A DNA stretch of 64,000 nucleotides from Aminobacter sp. AP02 (GTDB taxonomy: Bacteria; Pseudomonadota; Alphaproteobacteria; Rhizobiales; Rhizobiaceae), in NCBI RefSeq assembly GCF_003148805.1, contig NZ_QGGX01000009.1, forward strand, positions 124,001-188,000, read 5' to 3'. The position numbers and the translations under genes are program-made. Below are positions 60,030-64,000 of this stretch, in pieces. The notes under the pieces are model-generated. The model made no database searches and was not told the origin of the DNA. It worked only from the letters and a program-made list of their open reading frames with translations. Numbering within the stretch: position 1 is the first letter of the stretch; the number at the start of each line of letters is the position of its first letter.

Positions 60030-61025
60030 TCAGTAGATCTTCGAGAACTCTTCGATGTTCTTCTTGTCGAAGGTGAAGGGTGCCGCCATCGGCGCCGAAT
60101 TGGTGTCATCGAGGGTGACTTCACCGACGCGGCCGATCGAAAGCTTGGCGCCGGGCTTGGCCTCCATCTTCTTCACCGCGAGATCATGGGCAAGGTAGAC
60201 AGCGGAGTAGCCGAGGTCGATCGGGTTCCAAAGCGCAACGGCCTGCGAAGCGCCGTTGTCGATGAACTTCTTGAACTCGGACGGCAGCGCGAGGCCGGTG
60301 ACATTGACCTTGCCGATCAGGTTCTCGTCGGTGACGACCTGGGCTGCGGCAACGACGCCGACGGTGGTCGGTGCGATGATCGCCTTGAGGTTGGGATAGG
60401 ACTTGAGCAGGCCCTTGGCCTCGTCGGTGCTCTTGGCCGAGTCGTCATCGCCATAGACTGTGGCGACGAGATTGATCTTGGGGAACTTCTCCGGCAGCGC
60501 CTTCTTGGCCGCTTCGATCCAGGCGTTCTGGTTGGTCGCGGTCGAGGATGCCGACAATATCGCGACGTCGCCGCCTTCCGGCAGATAGTCTGCAGCGAGC
60601 TTGATGATGGTTTCGCCTATCAGATTGGTGTCGGACGGGTTGAGGTGGACCTGACGGCCTTCGGGAGCAACGCCCGAATCCCACGAGATGACCGTAATGC
60701 CACGTTCCATCGCCTTCTTGAGTGCCGGCACCAGTGCGTCGGCGTCATTGGCGGAAATGGCGATTGCGTTGACCTTCTGTGCGATCAGCGCGTTGATCAC
60801 CTCGATCTGCGCCTCGGCGGTAGCCTTCGTCGGGCCGGTGTAGATCACCTCGACGTCGCCGAGTTCCTTGGCCGCTTCCTGCGCGCCCTTGTTGGCCGCG
60901 TCGAAGAAGCCGTTGCCGAGCGATTTCACCACCAGGGCGATCTTGACGTTTTCGGCATGCGCGGCGGTCGCAAACATCGCGGCCGACAGTGCGGCGGCGA
61001 CCATCAGTTTCCTCAGAATGCTCAT
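60030..61025 (-). CDS. rhaS: L-rhamnose-binding periplasmic protein
   Basis: A 331-aa periplasmic binding protein. The signal peptide covers 1-24 (ending T-A-A-H-A). The mature part starts E-N-V-K-I-A-L-V-V-K and has the ribose-binding-protein-like fold with G-A-Q-E-A-A near 49 and S-A-N-D-A-D-A-L near 90. The ATG at 61025 has a strong Shine-Dalgarno, AGGGAGGAAACG. It delivers rhamnose to the RhaP/RhaQ/RhaT importer. Confidence 0.95.
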   Translation of the reverse strand: MSILRKLMVAAALSAAMFATAAHAENVKIALVVKSLGNGFFDAANKGAQEAAKELGDVEVIYTGPTKATAEAQIEVINALIAQKVNAIAISANDADALVPALKKAMERGITVISWDSGVAPEGRQVHLNPSDTNLIGETIIKLAADYLPEGGDVAILSASSTATNQNAWIEAAKKALPEKFPKINLVATVYGDDDSAKSTDEAKGLLKSYPNLKAIIAPTTVGVVAAAQVVTDENLIGKVNVTGLALPSEFKKFIDNGASQAVALWNPIDLGYSAVYLAHDLAVKKMEAKPGAKLSIGRVGEVTLDDTNSAPMAAPFTFDKKNIEEFSKIY

Positions 61026-61079
61026 CGTTTCCTCCCTAGAGCGTTGCATTCCATCAGCACTGCGGCGCGAGGCCTTCCC

Positions 61080-61889
61080 TCATGCGTGCAGCGAAGATTC
61101 CTCCCTACTCCTCACCTGGCTCTTGGCGACGACCAGCGTCACGCCGGCACTTTCCAGCATGGCGGCCTCCCGGTCCTCGATGTCCTCGTCGGTGATGACT
61201 GTGGTTATTCGCGCCAACCCGCACAGGATCAGGCTCGAACGCTGCTTGAACTTCGAGGAGTCGACCAGAACGACAAGCTCGTCGGCCTGATCGATCAGCT
61301 TCTGTTCGGCCTGGATCAGCAGCGGGTCGCCTTCCATCAGTCCCAGAGGACCGAGCCCCTGCGCGCCCATGAACATGCGCCGGGCATAGAAATTGCGCGT
61401 CACGTCGTTGTCGAAGGGCGACAGGATGATGTTCTGCTCGCGGTAGATCGTTCCGCCCGACAGCATCACCGTGTTCTTGGAGTGCTTGAGCAGGTGCTCG
61501 GCGATGGGGAACGAGTTGGTAAAGATCGGCATGCGCCGGTTGGTCAGGAAGTGCACCATCTGGAAGGTGGTGGTGCCGCCATTGATGATGATCGGTTCGC
61601 CATCCTTGCACAGTTCCACCGCCTCACGGGCGATCGCCCGCTTCTTGGCGGCGTTGAGCGTCTCGTTGACGCTGAACGGGCGGCCGGCGAGGCCAACGAA
61701 CTGCGGCGGGGTGATTGCTTCAGCACCGCCGCGCACACGGCGCAGGCGCTTCTGAACATGCAGGGCTGCGATATCGCGCCGGATCGTTGCCTCCGACGAG
61801 GAGGTCAGGTCGACCAGTTCCTGCACCGTCACCACAGGCTTTTCCTGGACGGCGGACAGAATGATCCGGTGGCGTTCTTTTTCGTGCAT
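61080..61889 (-). CDS. rhaR: DeoR-family repressor of the rhamnose genes
   Basis: A 269-aa protein. The DeoR winged HTH (about 5-60) contains T-V-Q-E-L-V-D-L-T-S-S-S-E-A-T-I-R-R-D-I. The sugar-phosphate-sensing domain follows. It is the first gene of the operon, as in Rhizobium leguminosarum, where the DeoR-type RhaR represses the locus. GCAGGGAGGAACC precedes the ATG at 61889; an upstream ATG at 61937 is not needed. Confidence 0.92.
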   Translation of the reverse strand: MHEKERHRIILSAVQEKPVVTVQELVDLTSSSEATIRRDIAALHVQKRLRRVRGGAEAITPPQFVGLAGRPFSVNETLNAAKKRAIAREAVELCKDGEPIIINGGTTTFQMVHFLTNRRMPIFTNSFPIAEHLLKHSKNTVMLSGGTIYREQNIILSPFDNDVTRNFYARRMFMGAQGLGPLGLMEGDPLLIQAEQKLIDQADELVVLVDSSKFKQRSSLILCGLARITTVITDEDIEDREAAMLESAGVTLVVAKSQVRSREESSLHA

Positions 61890-61931
61890 GGTTCCTCCCT
61901 GCATGGTCATTAACTCATCCCGACTGCGCAG

Positions 61932-62004
61932 TGTCAATCATTTCCAATCAAATATTTTCATTGTGCAGTGCATCATGATCGATATTGATCGTTTCTGATT
62001 GACA
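61932..62004. promoter_or_regulatory. Divergent rhaR/rhaD control region
   Basis: TGTCAATCA (61932-61940) and TGATTGACA (61996-62004) form a 9-bp inverted repeat 55 bases apart. Inside, ATCATTTCCAATCA (61937-61950) and ATCGTTTCTGATTG (61988-62001) are similar direct repeats, and GATC-GATATT-GATC lies at 61977-61990. TTTC-type direct repeats suit DeoR-family repressors, so these are likely RhaR operators for both transcription directions. Confidence 0.6.
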
Positions 62005-62075
62005 TATCGCGGCTGACCGTGTGATTTTGACACCCATCACGCACCGCTGTCTCGTGCGCACCGGGAGGAACAGAC

Positions 62076-64000
62076 ATGTCAGACACGCGCTCCAGCTCGC
62101 GCCTCGCCGATCTTTGGGACGACGCGAAAGCCGCTGCCATGAGCGAGCCGCAACGTCTGCTTTATCGCTCCAATCTTCTCGGTTCGGACAAGCGCATCAC
62201 GAATTTTGGTGGCGGCAACACTTCGGCCAAGGTGATGGAAAAAGACCCGCTCACCGGCGGCATGGTCGAAGTTCTGTGGGTCAAGGGGTCGGGTGGCGAC
62301 GTCGGCACGATCAAGCTCGACGGCTTCTCCACGCTCTACCAGGACAAGCTCAATGGCCTGAAGCAACTCTATCGCGGCGTCGAGTTCGAAGACGAGATGG
62401 TCGGTTACCTGCCGCATTGCACCTTCAATCTCAATCCGCGCGCGGCCTCCATCGACACGCCGCTCCATGCCTATGTGCCCAAGAAGCATGTCGACCACAT
62501 GCACCCCGACGCGATCATTGCGATTGCCGCTTCGAAAAACAGCCGGGAGCAGACCAAGGACATATTTGGCGGCGAGATCGGCTGGCTGCCGTGGAAGAAG
62601 CCCGGCTACGAGTTGGGTCTGTGGCTGGAGAAGTTCTGCCAGGAAAACCCGGATGCCAGGGGCGTCGTGCTCGAAAGCCACGGCCTGTTTACCTGGGGCG
62701 AGACGGCCAAGGACAGCTACGAGACCACCATCCGCATCATCAATCGGGCCATCGAATGGTTCGAGCAAAATACCGCCGGCAAGACGATCTTCGGCGGCTT
62801 TGCCCGGCCAACGCTGTCAGCGCCAGAGCGCCGCGCCGTCGCTGCAAAGCTGATGCCGGCGATCCGCGGCCTGATCTCGGCGTCGGAGCCGAAGGTCGGC
62901 CACTTCGACGACCAGGACGCGGTGCTGGAATTCGTCGGCTCGAAGGAACTCGAACATCTCGCGGCACTGGGAACCAGCTGCCCCGACCACTTCCTGCGCA
63001 CCAAGATCCGCCCGCTGGTCGTCGACTTCGATCCGGCCCGCCCCGACATCGACAAGACCCTCGCCGGCCTTGCCGACGCCGTGGAGGACTACCGCAAAGG
63101 CTACGCCGCCTACTACGAGCGCTGCAAGCGTGCCGACTCGCCTGCCATCCGCGACCCCAATGCGGTCGTCTACCTCGTCCCCGGCGTCGGCATGATCACT
63201 TTTGCCAAAGACAAGGCCACCGCGCGCATCTCGGGCGAGTTCTACGTCAACGCCATCAATGTCATGCGCGGCGCGTCCACGGTGTCGACCTATGTCGGCC
63301 TGCCCGAGCAGGAGGCATTCGACATCGAATACTGGCTGCTCGAAGAGGCAAAACTGCAGCGCATGCCCAAGCCGAAATCGCTTGCTGGCCGCATTGCGCT
63401 GGTCACCGGAGGTGCCGGCGGCATCGGCAAGGCAACGGCCGCGCGACTGCTGCGCGAAGGCGCCTGCGTGGTCCTAGCCGACATCGACCAGGTAGCCCTC
63501 GAAACTGCCGAACAGGAGCTGTCCAAAGCTTTCGGCAAGGACTTCGTGCGCCCTGTCCGCATCGACGTGACCAGCGAGGAACAGGTCATATCGGGCTTCA
63601 CGGATACGGCAATCGAGTTCGGCGGCATCGACATACTGGTGTCCAATGCCGGCCTTGCCTCGTCCGCGCCGATCGAGGAGACGACGCTCGCTTTGTGGAA
63701 CAAGAACATGGACATCCTGGCGACAGGCTATTTCCTTGTGTCGCGCGAGGCGTTCAAGCTGTTCCGCACCCAAAAGATCGGCGGCAACGTCGTTTTCGTC
63801 GCCTCCAAGAACGGCCTTGCCGCCTCGCCAAATGCCGCTGCCTATTGCACCGCGAAGGCTGCCGAAATCCATCTCGCCCGTTGCCTCGCATTGGAGGGTG
63901 CGAGCGAGCAGATCCGCGTCAACGTCGTCAATCCGGACGCCGTCCTGCGCGGCTCCAAGATATGGACCGGCGAATGGAAGGAACAGCGCGCCGCGGCCTA
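62076..64000 (+). CDS. rhaD: Bifunctional rhamnulose-1-phosphate aldolase/short-chain dehydrogenase (3' end beyond window)
   Basis: The first 641 codons of a fused enzyme of about 700 aa. The N-terminal class II aldolase domain has zinc-ligand motif H-M-H-P-D near residue 145 (V-D-H-M-H-P-D). The C-terminal SDR domain starts near 437 with A-L-V-T-G-G-A-G-G-I-G. The SDR Tyr-x3-Lys is Y-C-T-A-K near 589. It would split L-rhamnulose-1-phosphate and oxidise lactaldehyde. GGGAGGAACAGAC precedes the ATG. It is divergent from rhaR; rhaI is expected just past the window. Confidence 0.93.
   Translation, partial: MSDTRSSSRLADLWDDAKAAAMSEPQRLLYRSNLLGSDKRITNFGGGNTSAKVMEKDPLTGGMVEVLWVKGSGGDVGTIKLDGFSTLYQDKLNGLKQLYRGVEFEDEMVGYLPHCTFNLNPRAASIDTPLHAYVPKKHVDHMHPDAIIAIAASKNSREQTKDIFGGEIGWLPWKKPGYELGLWLEKFCQENPDARGVVLESHGLFTWGETAKDSYETTIRIINRAIEWFEQNTAGKTIFGGFARPTLSAPERRAVAAKLMPAIRGLISASEPKVGHFDDQDAVLEFVGSKELEHLAALGTSCPDHFLRTKIRPLVVDFDPARPDIDKTLAGLADAVEDYRKGYAAYYERCKRADSPAIRDPNAVVYLVPGVGMITFAKDKATARISGEFYVNAINVMRGASTVSTYVGLPEQEAFDIEYWLLEEAKLQRMPKPKSLAGRIALVTGGAGGIGKATAARLLREGACVVLADIDQVALETAEQELSKAFGKDFVRPVRIDVTSEEQVISGFTDTAIEFGGIDILVSNAGLASSAPIEETTLALWNKNMDILATGYFLVSREAFKLFRTQKIGGNVVFVASKNGLAASPNAAAYCTAKAAEIHLARCLALEGASEQIRVNVVNPDAVLRGSKIWTGEWKEQRAAA

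Noticed and set aside
59013-61913. A 966-codon open frame on the plus strand across rhaT and rhaS
   Set aside because: It lies antisense to clearly homologous rha genes. Long antisense frames are expected in GC-rich coding DNA. No domain is recognisable.
1-64000. CRISPR arrays, tRNA/rRNA genes, insertion sequences, integrases or toxin-antitoxin modules
   Set aside because: I found no regularly spaced repeats, cloverleaf-like genes, transposase or integrase motifs. Base composition and gene style look even across the window.

Overview
The window looks like a chromosomal stretch of an alphaproteobacterium of the order Rhizobiales, most like Mesorhizobium or Aminobacter. The grounds are GC-rich genes with dense GTGA/ATGA overlaps, a rhizobial-order L-rhamnose locus (rhaRSTPQ-mutarotase-K divergent from rhaD), an array of small DUF1127 genes beside a LysR regulator, a heterotetrameric sarcosine oxidase operon and a GAGAAG-type intergenic hairpin repeat. 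I see no tRNA, rRNA, CRISPR array, insertion sequence or phage gene. Both edges cut a gene.

Left part (1-7.6 kb): a gene start at the edge with two abutting 16-bp operators, a hypothetical protein, an ECF sigma factor overlapping a membrane-anchored VWA protein, an HI0933-type flavoprotein, a dienelactone hydrolase, and a GntR regulator with a NimT/CynX-type exporter.

7.7-19.6 kb: a corrinoid-dependent demethylation pathway of the kind best known from anaerobes. It has a non-pyrrolysine MttB-family methyltransferase, its corrinoid protein, a methyl-THF:corrinoid methyltransferase, a MetV-like plus MetF-like pair, a RACo-type corrinoid activator, a 4Fe-4S protein, a DUF1638 protein and a small virulence-factor-family protein. 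The logic is: methyl group from a quaternary amine to Co(I) corrinoid, to THF, then oxidation to methylene-THF. Unrelated genes (entericidin, DUF4893, ExoD, a formyltransferase) lie between the parts.

19.6-28.3 kb: four DUF1127 genes with a duplicated upstream element, DUF1330, a LysR regulator, a GlxA-type AraC regulator resembling GbdR/CdhR/SouR, a beta/gamma-crystallin protein, a DUF1194 protein and the first of three FAD/GcvT-fused dehydrogenases. The motif TGTCGCAAA recurs in the intergenic regions of the GlxA-type gene, the mttB/corrinoid pair, the metVF genes and this dehydrogenase, which suggests one regulon.

28.4-36.2 kb: a cluster that reads as a polyprenyl-phosphate-pentose pathway. 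It encodes a HAD-UbiA fusion, a DprE1-like FAD oxidase, an SDR, a small EmrE/ArnE-like membrane protein, a class III aminotransferase and a GT-C-like membrane protein. The end product is unknown.

36.3-54.8 kb: a small secreted protein, a large MscS-type channel, soxBDAG, SRPBCC, RidA and nitroreductase genes, then an XRE/cupin regulator leading an operon of two more FAD/GcvT dehydrogenases, a HAD hydrolase, a PLP aminotransferase and a creatininase-family protein. All four GcvT-fused oxidases would deliver methyl groups from N-methyl compounds to THF, so corrinoid and flavin routes converge on the same one-carbon pool.

54.7-64 kb: the L-rhamnose ABC transport and catabolic locus. rhaD runs off the right edge.
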